The notes beneath the pieces were generated by a model, which had not been told where the DNA came from, did no database searches, and worked only from the letters and a program-made list of their open reading frames with translations. DNA of 64,000 nt from Candidatus Gastranaerophilales bacterium (GTDB taxonomy: Bacteria; Cyanobacteriota; Vampirovibrionia; Gastranaerophilales; Gastranaerophilaceae). Numbering within the stretch: position 1 is the stretch's first letter; every line of letters begins with the position of its first letter. Shown piece by piece: positions 8,864-16,367 of this stretch. Made by a program: the position numbers and the translations under genes. The stretch lies in NCBI GenBank assembly GCA_910587175.1, contig CAJULH010000002.1, forward strand, positions 45,653 through 109,652, given 5' to 3'.

Positions 8864-10771
8864 TTACAAAGGCAAAAGAATCTCAAATACTGTGTGTTTC
8901 ACAATTTTATCTTTCCTGCTGTTGTTTAAAGAAGCGTCCGCAGTATTGCTTTTTGCCCTGTAGCTTGTGCTGTCAAAAGTGATTTCGCCTTTATGTTTTT
9001 CAATAATTTTCTTGCAGATTGCAAGCCCAAGCCCTGTGCCTTCGCCCACTTTTTTTGTGGTAAATCCTGCCTGAAAAATCTTTTTTTTGTCTTCTTCTTT
9101 TATACCAAAACCATTGTCTTCAATCTTAACGGAAAGCTTATCATCTGCAATTGCAGTTGTAATGATAATTTCACCAATATACCTATCTGCTGCATATGAT
9201 GCAACCGCACCCTCCGGCGGCACACCTGATAACCCTGCATTTTCAACACCCGCCTGCTTTTCAATACTTTGAATTGAATTCATTAAAATATTTAAAAATA
9301 CCTGGTTCAGCATATTTGGATAACATTCTACAAGCGGAATATCGCCATAATTTTTTGTCAGTTTTATATCTTTTTTAAGCTTGTGCCGCAACAGATTCAG
9401 GGTCAAATCCAGCTCATCATTGATATTTGCTGTCTGACTTGTAGTTTCATCCAGCCTTACAAAACGTTTTAGCGACTGCACCAAATTCGTAATCCGCTTT
9501 ATTGCATCCTTGTCAATATCATTTGTATCCTTTAAAATTTCAACAATCTCAGTATCAAATGTTTTATTTGTGTCAAAAAATCTTTTTGCAATTTCATTGT
9601 TCGCGCAAATACTTGCAAGCGGCGTATTGATTTCATGGGCAACCGATGCTATCAGCTGACCTAAAGATGCCATTTTTTCTGAATTTATAAGCTGCAGTTG
9701 TGTTTCTTTTAATTCTGTAAGCGCGGATTCAAGCTCCTCTTTTTTATCAGAGACTGCCTTAAAAAGCATTGCCTGGGTAATTGCACTGGAAATCTGCATT
9801 GAAACACCCAATAGAAGCTCTTTTTCAATCTGTTCTATATTTTTTTTCGGAGTTAAAATTACGATAACCGCATCCAGATTTTCTTTATTCATAATAGGAA
9901 GAATTATCCTGTTTGCAGGCATTTTCATAGGTTCCAAAGAATTTTCATGCTCTTTTAAACACACCTGTATTGAAGTTTTATTATCCAGAATTTCTTCCGT
10001 AGTCTGCTTGTCATACCTTAAAATTTCTCCGATAAAAGACTTGTCTTCAGGATATACATATTCAACCCCGAATTCTTCTCCATTTTTGGTTTGAAGCCTT
10101 TTAGCAAAATATGCTTTTTTGGCGCCAAAGATAATGCTGAGCTCTTTTAGGGCAGTATTTAAAAGATCATTTATATCTATAGTTTTAGAAATATTTGTTG
10201 CAATTCTGTTTAAAAGCGCCATCTTTACAGCCTGGTTTTGCGCCTTTGAATTTGTGTTCAAAAACTCCCGGTTTTCAATGCGCAGTCTTTCATTTTCCCC
10301 TGAAAGTTTCTCCAGCATTCTTTCTTTTGTAATGTCATAAAAATATAAAATACGATATTTTTTTAATGAAAATGCCTGAATTAAAAAGTAAAGGTATTCT
10401 CTTTCATTTTTTTGATACATCCCGTAAAGGGTGAAATTTTTCTTTGATTCAATCGCATCTTTAAGCGGAGAATACGTTTTCAGGTTTTCACTCTCCAAGA
10501 GGCAAAATTCAAAATAAAATTTGTAATCCAGTTTTTTTAAAGCTTTTATGCCATTTTCAGGATTAATATCAGAAAAAATATTCTTAAAAGCTTTATTAAA
10601 ATATATACTGTTAAGATTTTCAAGACTGCTGATATTTGTCCCGGCACCACCTTTTTCCGCAGTTTTTTCATTCAAACCACTGTCTGAAGCATTATTTTCC
10701 GGATTCAAAAAATCACAAATGATTATGGGTTCTTTTAAATTGTGATAAAAGCTTTTTAAGATGGTGCTCAT
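8864..10771 (-). CDS. Soluble sensor histidine kinase (PAS-like, GAF, HisKA, HATPase)
   Basis: Autophosphorylating sensor of a two-component system. Seen: N-terminal PAS-like region (about 1-160, ending ILYFYDITKERM), coiled coil, GAF-like domain (about 200-345), a second coiled coil, then the HisKA H-box MASLGQLIASVAHEINTPL with the phospho-accepting His near residue 383. The ATPase domain has an N-box (MLNQVFLNILMNSIQSI), DNGFGIKEED and GEGTGLGLAICKKI. About 35 extra residues (GLSGVPPEGAVASYAADRY region) lie between N-box and G1. No membrane segment is present, so the signal should be cytoplasmic. The response regulator is not adjacent. Confidence 0.9.
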   Translation of the reverse strand: MSTILKSFYHNLKEPIIICDFLNPENNASDSGLNEKTAEKGGAGTNISSLENLNSIYFNKAFKNIFSDINPENGIKALKKLDYKFYFEFCLLESENLKTYSPLKDAIESKKNFTLYGMYQKNEREYLYFLIQAFSLKKYRILYFYDITKERMLEKLSGENERLRIENREFLNTNSKAQNQAVKMALLNRIATNISKTIDINDLLNTALKELSIIFGAKKAYFAKRLQTKNGEEFGVEYVYPEDKSFIGEILRYDKQTTEEILDNKTSIQVCLKEHENSLEPMKMPANRIILPIMNKENLDAVIVILTPKKNIEQIEKELLLGVSMQISSAITQAMLFKAVSDKKEELESALTELKETQLQLINSEKMASLGQLIASVAHEINTPLASICANNEIAKRFFDTNKTFDTEIVEILKDTNDIDKDAIKRITNLVQSLKRFVRLDETTSQTANINDELDLTLNLLRHKLKKDIKLTKNYGDIPLVECYPNMLNQVFLNILMNSIQSIEKQAGVENAGLSGVPPEGAVASYAADRYIGEIIITTAIADDKLSVKIEDNGFGIKEEDKKKIFQAGFTTKKVGEGTGLGLAICKKIIEKHKGEITFDSTSYRAKSNTADASLNNSRKDKIVKHTVFEILLPL

Positions 10772-10831
10772 AATGCAAAAACCCTGCCCCGCAATAAAAA
10801 CACGCTGAATAAAGCCGTTGTATTGGGCTTT

Positions 10832-11509
10832 TTAGAGCATATAATCATCGGTAGCTTTTTTAACATAAAAACCTAAACCCACCGATTTAAAGCTTGAATT
10901 TTCACTTTTCAGAGTGAAATTTTCTTTATTTAATTCGTTGAGTTTTTGTCTTAAAGATTCATTTTCAGTTTTGGCACGGATTAATTCAACAACAATTTCA
11001 TCCAAACCATCCATTTTTTCATTTAAAACACTTGAAATCCTGTCCACAATATTATTTTCAAGAGCAGCCAAGCCTCTTGAAACGCTGCTTTCAGCTTCAT
11101 CTAACGGGAAAATTCCATTGACATCGTCTGCAGAAACCATCTCATGCTTTTGTGCCTTTTGTTTCACTCTTTGCAGAAAATTATTTTCTTTCGTTTTATA
11201 TAAAATATTTGATTCGTTTTCAGCTTCTTTTTTAACACTCATTTTCTTAACTGCTTCTTCTACTGCACGTTTTTTTTCTTCCTGAAGCTCTTTTGTATGC
11301 TGATAAAGCTCTTTCACTTTTTTCAGTACGTCAATATCATCTTTTGAAAAATAAATATTGCCAAAACCATCCTTTTTAGGCTTTAAGCATGCTTTCTGAC
11401 ACAGTGTTGATACTTCCTTCGGATTGGAATTCAGTATCCTCAAAAGCTGTCCTGCAGTTATTATTTCTTCCATCTGATTAATATCTTGTTTCACTTCAAA
11501 ATTTTCCAA
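10832..11509 (-). CDS. MerR-like helix-turn-helix protein with long coiled-coil tail
   Basis: Seen: residues about 15-65 (ITAGQLLRILNSNPKEV ... DGFGNIYFSKDDIDVLKKV) have the layout of a MerR-type winged helix with its 'wing' (GFGNIYF). A charged helix follows at 66-95, and a C-terminal coiled coil at 150-215 contains regular leucine spacing. The linker EMVSADDVNGIFPLDEAESS is acidic. Known: such HTH plus coiled-coil proteins occur among partition or chromosome-structure factors as well as regulators. No ligand-binding domain is visible. It lies 60 bp upstream of the histidine kinase on the same strand and could share its transcript. Confidence 0.55.
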   Translation of the reverse strand: MENFEVKQDINQMEEIITAGQLLRILNSNPKEVSTLCQKACLKPKKDGFGNIYFSKDDIDVLKKVKELYQHTKELQEEKKRAVEEAVKKMSVKKEAENESNILYKTKENNFLQRVKQKAQKHEMVSADDVNGIFPLDEAESSVSRGLAALENNIVDRISSVLNEKMDGLDEIVVELIRAKTENESLRQKLNELNKENFTLKSENSSFKSVGLGFYVKKATDDYML

Positions 11510-11679
11510 ATTAAATCCTTCTCGGTTTTTTGTGAATTCATATGGGTAATTTGTTTCACAACAACATTATAGATTAAATTTTTTAAAAACTATAACTTTA
11601 TTTTTCAATTTTTACAATTTAGCACAAATTGTAATATTATAATATAATAAATTGAAAGAGATTAGGGAAAACTCAATAT

Positions 11680-12315
11680 ATGCAAGAGGAGTACGCCGGA
11701 AGAAAAGGATATTTTATAACCTTTGAAGGAGCGGATGGATGTGGAAAAACCACGCAAATCCAGCTTCTGGGCGAATATTTAAACAAAAAAAATATTCAAT
11801 ATATTCTAACGCGCGAACCGGGAGGTTCAGACCTTGGTATACATTTAAGAAAAATTCTTCTCCATTATGAAAATCCGGTTTCAAACATAGCGGAAACCTT
11901 TTTATACCTTGCAGACAGAGCCCAGCATATTGAATATAAAATAAAACCGGCACTTCAGGAGGGTAAAATTGTCCTCTGTGACAGACATACAGACTCTACT
12001 CTTGCATATCAGGGCTATGGCAGATGCCAGGATTTAGAAAAAATTAAATACTTAAACAATATTGCAACAAACGGTATAAAACCTGATTTAACAATAGTTT
12101 TTGACATCGATTCAGAAGTTGCGCAAAAAAGACTTCAGGGCGAAAAAGACCGGCTTGAAGCGGAAGGATTGGAATTTCACAAAAAACTGAGACAAGGATA
12201 TTTAGATATAGCAAAAAAAGACCCGAAAAGGGTAAAGGTAGTAGATGCAAATCAGAGTATAGAAAAGGTATTTTCCGATACTTTAAATGTAATTGAGGAA
12301 TATTTAAACGTATGA
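11680..12315 (+). CDS. tmk: Thymidylate kinase
   Basis: Phosphorylates dTMP to dTDP with ATP in the cytoplasm, for DNA synthesis. Seen: P-loop FEGADGCGKTTQ (about residues 15-26), the DR motif CDRHTDSTLAYQGYGR (about 99-114), and LID region RLQGEKDRLEAEGLEFH. 211 aa is normal for the family. The start ATG is preceded by AGAGATTAGGGAAAA. It ends in a 4-base ATGA overlap with the TPR gene, indicating translational coupling. Confidence 0.95.
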   Translation: MQEEYAGRKGYFITFEGADGCGKTTQIQLLGEYLNKKNIQYILTREPGGSDLGIHLRKILLHYENPVSNIAETFLYLADRAQHIEYKIKPALQEGKIVLCDRHTDSTLAYQGYGRCQDLEKIKYLNNIATNGIKPDLTIVFDIDSEVAQKRLQGEKDRLEAEGLEFHKKLRQGYLDIAKKDPKRVKVVDANQSIEKVFSDTLNVIEEYLNV

Positions 12316-14066
12316 AAAATATGAGATTTAAAAAAAGAATTTTAATAGTACTTTTGGCACTTTTAATCCAATCCCAAGGCTTTTCAAGCCCTCTTTGGAA
12401 CATTGAAACCGGCGTTAATCTTATAAACAGCCAAAAATACGCAGAAGCTGCAAAATTTTTTGAAGGATACGTAAAAAGCAGCCCGAATGACTCTGACGGG
12501 CATTATTACCTTGGGCTTTGCTATAAAAATTTAAATAAAATGGATAAATCTGCCTATCATCTGCAAAAATCTTATGAACTATCCAAAAACCTTGAGAAAA
12601 TAAACGTTGCACCAAAATACACGGCAGAAAGCAGCACGGAAGATGATTACCTTGATATGGCAAATATGTATTATGATTCCGGAAATTACATAAAGGCGCT
12701 GCAATACACGGATTTGATATTAAATGTAAATCCGAATAATATAAACGGTCTTATTTTAAAGACAAAAATTTATTACAACCAAAACAACCAAAATCAGGCA
12801 AGAGTATATTTCAAAAAGGCTCTAATGCTTGATAACAGCCTTTTAACATCCGTTTGGGCAAAAAATCTCGGCGTGACTGCAATTCCAAAGTATGACTTTG
12901 ATTATTACAACACAAAAGGTCTTGAATATTACTATTCAGGTGATTCCAAAGGGGCACTGAATTATTTCAATAAAGCAATTGAAATAAACCCAAAAAACGC
13001 ACAGGTTTACAACAATATCGCTCTTTGCTATTTGCAGCTGAATGATTTTGACAATGCAAAAACGGCTTTAAACAAGGCATTAAGGGTCGATAAAAATTTT
13101 AACCTGACATATCTGAACCTTGCAAAATATGAAGCCCTGAAAAATAATGCACTTAAAAAACCCGGTAAGCAGACAGATACAAACAAGCAAAGAGAAAAAT
13201 ATCTTAAAGAAGCTCTAAAGGTAAATCCAAACAGCAAATATGCTTATCTGGAGCTTGGAAACTATTACCTTGAGAACAAAGACTACGCCCTTGCAAATTC
13301 AAACTTCAAAAATGCTGTTTTAATAGACGGAAATTTCTACGAAGCACTGATGGGACTTGGAATAAGCTATGTTGAAGAAGGAAATTTATCTGATGGCATA
13401 AAAGCTTTAAGGAAAGCCTCTACAGCGTCCGGCGCTGCCGTCAAAAACCCGGATATGCTTTATTATCTGGCAAAAATTTGTGTAGCAAATGCAAATTTCA
13501 ATGAAGCAAAAAAATATCTGACAGATGCTATAAAACAGGGGGAGAACCACAATTATTATTTTGAACTCGGAAAAATTTACTACAGTGAAAATGATTATTC
13601 ATCTGCCCAAAATGCCTTTAAAAAGGCAATGGAGCTTGATTTAGACTTTGAACTTGAAGCAGATATTTATAATTACCTGGGACTTATTGAATATAAAAAT
13701 TTTGATACAGAGCAGGCAATTTATATGTTCAAAAAAGCTATAGAACTTGACCCAAAAAGGGCTATGTACCTTTACAATCTGGCTCAGGCATATAGAAGTC
13801 TTGGAGATAAAAACGCCTATTCAAAAGAAATTAACGCCATTGCAAACCTGAAACCGCGTACAGTGCAAGACTTTTTAGATTTTTCAACAATTTATTACGA
13901 CAAAAAAAATACGCCTGTCGCCATAAAAGTTTTAAATGACGGAATTTCAAAATATCCTGATGAAAGAAGCCTGTATGAAGCAAAATTAAAGCTTTTCAGA
14001 GCAACAAAAGATACGAAGGGAATAAAAGATACGGAAGCTGAAATCCGCTCCAGATTTAGAAAATAG
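12312..14066 (+). CDS. Secreted or lipidless periplasmic TPR protein
   Basis: Seen: signal peptide (KKRILIVLLALLIQSQGFS) then a long run of tetratricopeptide repeats through residue 580. Examples are YYNTKGLEYYYSGDSKGALN, AQVYNNIALCYLQLNDFDNA and AYLELGNYYLENKDYALANS. Known: TPRs mediate protein-protein contacts. Inference: an envelope scaffold; no enzymatic domain is seen. Two possible ATGs (12312 and 12321); the first overlaps the tmk stop. A 10-bp hairpin follows about 25 bases after the stop. Confidence 0.8.
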   Translation: MKNMRFKKRILIVLLALLIQSQGFSSPLWNIETGVNLINSQKYAEAAKFFEGYVKSSPNDSDGHYYLGLCYKNLNKMDKSAYHLQKSYELSKNLEKINVAPKYTAESSTEDDYLDMANMYYDSGNYIKALQYTDLILNVNPNNINGLILKTKIYYNQNNQNQARVYFKKALMLDNSLLTSVWAKNLGVTAIPKYDFDYYNTKGLEYYYSGDSKGALNYFNKAIEINPKNAQVYNNIALCYLQLNDFDNAKTALNKALRVDKNFNLTYLNLAKYEALKNNALKKPGKQTDTNKQREKYLKEALKVNPNSKYAYLELGNYYLENKDYALANSNFKNAVLIDGNFYEALMGLGISYVEEGNLSDGIKALRKASTASGAAVKNPDMLYYLAKICVANANFNEAKKYLTDAIKQGENHNYYFELGKIYYSENDYSSAQNAFKKAMELDLDFELEADIYNYLGLIEYKNFDTEQAIYMFKKAIELDPKRAMYLYNLAQAYRSLGDKNAYSKEINAIANLKPRTVQDFLDFSTIYYDKKNTPVAIKVLNDGISKYPDERSLYEAKLKLFRATKDTKGIKDTEAEIRSRFRK

Positions 14067-14090
14067 ACAAAATTAAAAATTAAAAAGGTG

Positions 14091-14118
14091 CTAAACAGGT
14101 GTCGCTGTACCTGTTTAG
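14091..14118 (+). terminator. hairpin after the TPR gene
   Basis: Perfect 10-bp stem CTAAACAGGT/ACCTGTTTAG with an 8-base loop, 25 bases after the TPR stop. No T-run follows on the plus strand, so it may be a 3' processing or attenuation hairpin rather than a classical terminator. Confidence 0.45.
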
Positions 14119-14198
14119 TGCATTCCACACGCACATTTAGAACTTAAATACAGGGTAAAAGATGCTCTTTTCGATTTAACCTCGATACAACATTAATA

Positions 14199-14208
14199 TT
14201 TCAATTCC
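14199..14208 (+). repeat. direct repeat flanking the small toxin-like gene (second copy 14329-14338)
   Basis: TTTCAATTCC occurs at 14199-14208, in the 5' untranslated region of the small ORF, and again at 14329-14338 just after it. The antisense RNA contains the complement of the second copy and so could also pair with the first, as direct repeats do in par/Fst-type loci. Confidence 0.5.
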
Positions 14209-14241
14209 GGTCGATGGTTACAAAAGAGAAAGGAGTTAATT

Positions 14242-14322
14242 ATGGAAAACATCAATTTAACATTAATTTTGATTTTATTGATTATGTTCATAATAAAAAA
14301 CAGCACCCATCTAAAAAGATAA
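14242..14322 (+). CDS. 26-aa single-span membrane peptide, candidate type I toxin
   Basis: Seen: a 26-residue peptide with a hydrophobic core of about 13 residues (LTLILILLIMFII) and a polar, basic tail (KNSTHLKR). The start is set by a strong GAAAGGAG site 6-7 bases before the ATG. Known: Fst, TxpA/BsrG and Hol_Tox type I toxins are small hydrophobic peptides of this design. Inference: a membrane-acting toxin held in check by the convergent RNA on the minus strand, whose terminator overlaps the last codons. The 5' untranslated region holds a repeat of the 3' flank, and GATGCTCTT (14161-14169) is complementary to AAGAGCATC (14340-14348), which would let the mRNA fold back on itself. Confidence 0.6.
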   Translation: MENINLTLILILLIMFIIKNSTHLKR

Positions 14323-14375
14323 GTGCCGTTTCAATTCCTAAGAGCATCCGGCAGCTTCGCAAACTGCCACCCTGT
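14291..14375 (-). ncRNA. candidate antisense RNA antitoxin (about 85 nt)
   Basis: Expected transcript from the promoter at 14382-14409. It has a 5' hairpin (GGCAG/CTGCC, 14350-14368) and a 14-bp terminator stem (14299-14312 with 14317-14330) followed by TTTTTTATT. On the minus strand all 14 pairs form, three of them as G-U wobbles. On the plus strand the same positions give A-C mismatches, so the hairpin is built for the minus-strand RNA. The RNA overlaps the last eight or so codons and the 3' region of the small toxin-like gene. This convergent, overlapping layout is that of par/Fst-type systems. Confidence 0.6.
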
Positions 14376-14381
14376 GTTTAC

Positions 14382-14409
14382 ATTATAACCCATTTTGTAT
14401 TTTTTTCAA
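14382..14409 (-). promoter_or_regulatory. promoter of the antisense RNA
   Basis: On the minus strand TTGAAA (14404-14409), 16-bp spacer, TATAAT (14382-14387). Start of transcription is expected near 14375. Confidence 0.65.
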
Positions 14410-14479
14410 GAGAAAATCATCAAACAAAAGGGTTTAAAAATCAAAAACCAAAGTATTAAAACTCAAATTTCATAAGGTT

Positions 14480-15148
14480 TTACGGCAGATTAAGATATTT
14501 ATGAACCTGGGGAATCAGACGAATTCTTGAATATTTTTTATATAATTTCTGGAAAATTCCTGTCATATCAAGGTTTTTAGAGATTGGCATTTTGGGCTGC
14601 AAAATTATTTCAATTCCATGCTTTATTCCCAAATTTGCAATCTCTAAAATTTCTTTATCTGTAATATTTTCATCAAAAACAACCTTTGCAAAAACCTCGC
14701 TATCCCTTGCCACGAGCAGAAATTCATCATTCACGGAAAAATCATTCTTCTGCCCTGCGGCACTTTCAAGCTTTATATCCATCGCAACAACATCTATATA
14801 TTCAATGACATCTCGAAGGTTATAAGGTAGACTGCCATTGGTTTCCAGGTATATTTTTTTCTTTAGGGATTTTTTATTTTCAGATAAAAAATCTTTTAAA
14901 AATTCAGACTGCAAAAGAGGCTCTCCGCCGGTAAAACTAATGGTATTGGCACTATAATGTTTAATTTCATCAAAGAGTGCCGATTTTGTTAAAGTCACGG
15001 TCTTTTTGTCATCCAAAATATTTGTATCGCAATATTTACACTTGAGATTACACCCCAAAAGCCTTATAAACAAATGTTTTTCGCCAATATTTAACCCTTC
15101 ACCCTGAATTGATTCAAAAATTTCAGTTATTTTGCAAGTTTTTTCCAA
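14480..15148 (-). CDS. queE: 7-carboxy-7-deazaguanine synthase (radical SAM)
   Basis: Converts 6-carboxytetrahydropterin to 7-carboxy-7-deazaguanine in the queuosine precursor pathway. Seen: IFESIQGEGLNIGEKHLFIRL at the N-terminus, the radical-SAM cluster motif CNLKCKYCDT (CX3CX2C), TFTGGEPLL-type motif (SFTGGEPLLQ) and the QPKMP segment. 222 aa fits QueE. The start codon is TTG with AAGGA about 12 bases upstream. No other queuosine genes are adjacent. Confidence 0.9.
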   Translation of the reverse strand: MEKTCKITEIFESIQGEGLNIGEKHLFIRLLGCNLKCKYCDTNILDDKKTVTLTKSALFDEIKHYSANTISFTGGEPLLQSEFLKDFLSENKKSLKKKIYLETNGSLPYNLRDVIEYIDVVAMDIKLESAAGQKNDFSVNDEFLLVARDSEVFAKVVFDENITDKEILEIANLGIKHGIEIILQPKMPISKNLDMTGIFQKLYKKYSRIRLIPQVHKYLNLP

Positions 15149-15226
15149 TTATCTTAAAATCCTTATCACTACTGGTTTATAGATACATTCAATTAATATA
15201 ACGCAAACTCTTAGAAGCTTTCGGGT

Positions 15227-16276
15227 TTATAAAATATCTAAATCCCTCAATTTTTCATACAATTCAAGCTCTTTTTTACTCAAATTTTTTGAAATATCTA
15301 TCTTTACAACAACGGTGTATTCCGCCTTCAGACCTGACATTGAGCCACCTGTATTAAGTTTAAAACTTGTCATTGATTTTGTCAAAGGCGGAATCTTCAT
15401 CTTTACAATTTCTCCCCCCAGAGAAACATCAATTTCATCCCCTAAAACCGCTTGCCAAGGGGATATTACGGTCTCTATAACAGTATTTTTATTATCTTGT
15501 TTTGCATCTTTTCCTTTTTCAATTTCAATTACAAGGTAAAGGTCGCCATTTTTACCGCCGAATTTTCCATATTCGCCTTCACCCTTCACTTTTATTTTTA
15601 CACCCTGCTTTATTCCGGCAGGAATTTTCACGTTCATTATTTTATGTTCCGATTTTTCGCCCGCACCGTGGCAAAGAGCACAAACCATTCCGTTAAAATA
15701 CTTTCTGCCAAGGCACTTAGGGCATTTATCCGTATGAAGAACATTGATTTTCCTGGCTGTTCCCTGCCTTGCTTCACTTTCTGACACTTTTACTATGGTT
15801 TCAATATCTTTGCCATCTATCTTTGCGCCTTCCGCGCGGGTTTTAGTGCTTTTTGTTCTGTGGAAAGCAACATTTTCAGCATTTTCCAGAGTTTCATTTT
15901 TGAAAAATTCGCTTCCTTGTTGATTTTCATTCGTCTTCTGTTCTGAAAAATATTGTCTTGAAAGGTTTTCAGTATCATTTTTGGCAGTGCTGTACTGTTC
16001 ATTTTCTGCATTTTTTGTTTTGTGTTCAAAAGTTTTTTCAACGCCGCTTTTTTGAGACCCTGAAAAACCAGCCATAGCATCATATTGAAGCCTTTTTGTA
16101 TCGTCAAGCAGCGTCTCTACCGCATTATTCAGCAATTTAAAATATGTTTCAGCCTCTTTTGTTTTATTAATATCCGGATGATAAATCCTTACAAGCTTTC
16201 TAAAGGAGATTTTAATTTCTTCTTTTGTTGCATCAGGTCTGAGCCCTAAAATTTCATATAAATTTTTATTTTTCAT
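15227..16276 (-). CDS. DnaJ-like co-chaperone with a half zinc finger
   Basis: Co-chaperone that stimulates Hsp70 (DnaK) ATPase. Seen: J domain (about residues 3-68, with the HPD tripeptide in RIYHPDINK), a long charged low-complexity linker (about 75-175), only two zinc-type CxxC motifs (CPKCLGRKYFNG ... CALCHGAG), then the DnaJ C-terminal substrate domain (MNVKIPAGIKQGVKIKVKGEGE ... NGDLYLVIEI). Canonical DnaJ has four CxxCxGxG repeats; here the zinc module is halved. The first in-frame start is TTG at 16282; ATG 16276 is preferred. Confidence 0.8.
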   Translation of the reverse strand: MKNKNLYEILGLRPDATKEEIKISFRKLVRIYHPDINKTKEAETYFKLLNNAVETLLDDTKRLQYDAMAGFSGSQKSGVEKTFEHKTKNAENEQYSTAKNDTENLSRQYFSEQKTNENQQGSEFFKNETLENAENVAFHRTKSTKTRAEGAKIDGKDIETIVKVSESEARQGTARKINVLHTDKCPKCLGRKYFNGMVCALCHGAGEKSEHKIMNVKIPAGIKQGVKIKVKGEGEYGKFGGKNGDLYLVIEIEKGKDAKQDNKNTVIETVISPWQAVLGDEIDVSLGGEIVKMKIPPLTKSMTSFKLNTGGSMSGLKAEYTVVVKIDISKNLSKKELELYEKLRDLDIL

Positions 16277-16316
16277 AATCAATATTTTGATTTTAACAAA
16301 TTTTTTTCATAATTAC

Positions 16317-16345
16317 AAAACCGGTCTCCTTTTTAAAGACCGGTC
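16317..16345 (-). terminator. intrinsic terminator of the nucleotidyltransferase gene
   Basis: CCGGTCT/AGACCGG stem (16321-16327 and 16337-16343). It is followed on the minus strand by TTTTG, just after the gene ending at 16368. Confidence 0.65.
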
Positions 16346-16367
16346 TGTTTATTATTCTCTCTTTAAT

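Noticed and set aside
8514..8963. Plus-strand and minus-strand frames over the leader at 8.5-8.9 kb
   Set aside because: They overlap the histidine kinase 3' end or the long leader, have no ribosome site and no recognisable product.
14214..14459. 81-codon plus-strand frame over the type I-like locus
   Set aside because: It is in another frame than the ribosome-site-backed 26-codon gene, and its start has no ribosome site.
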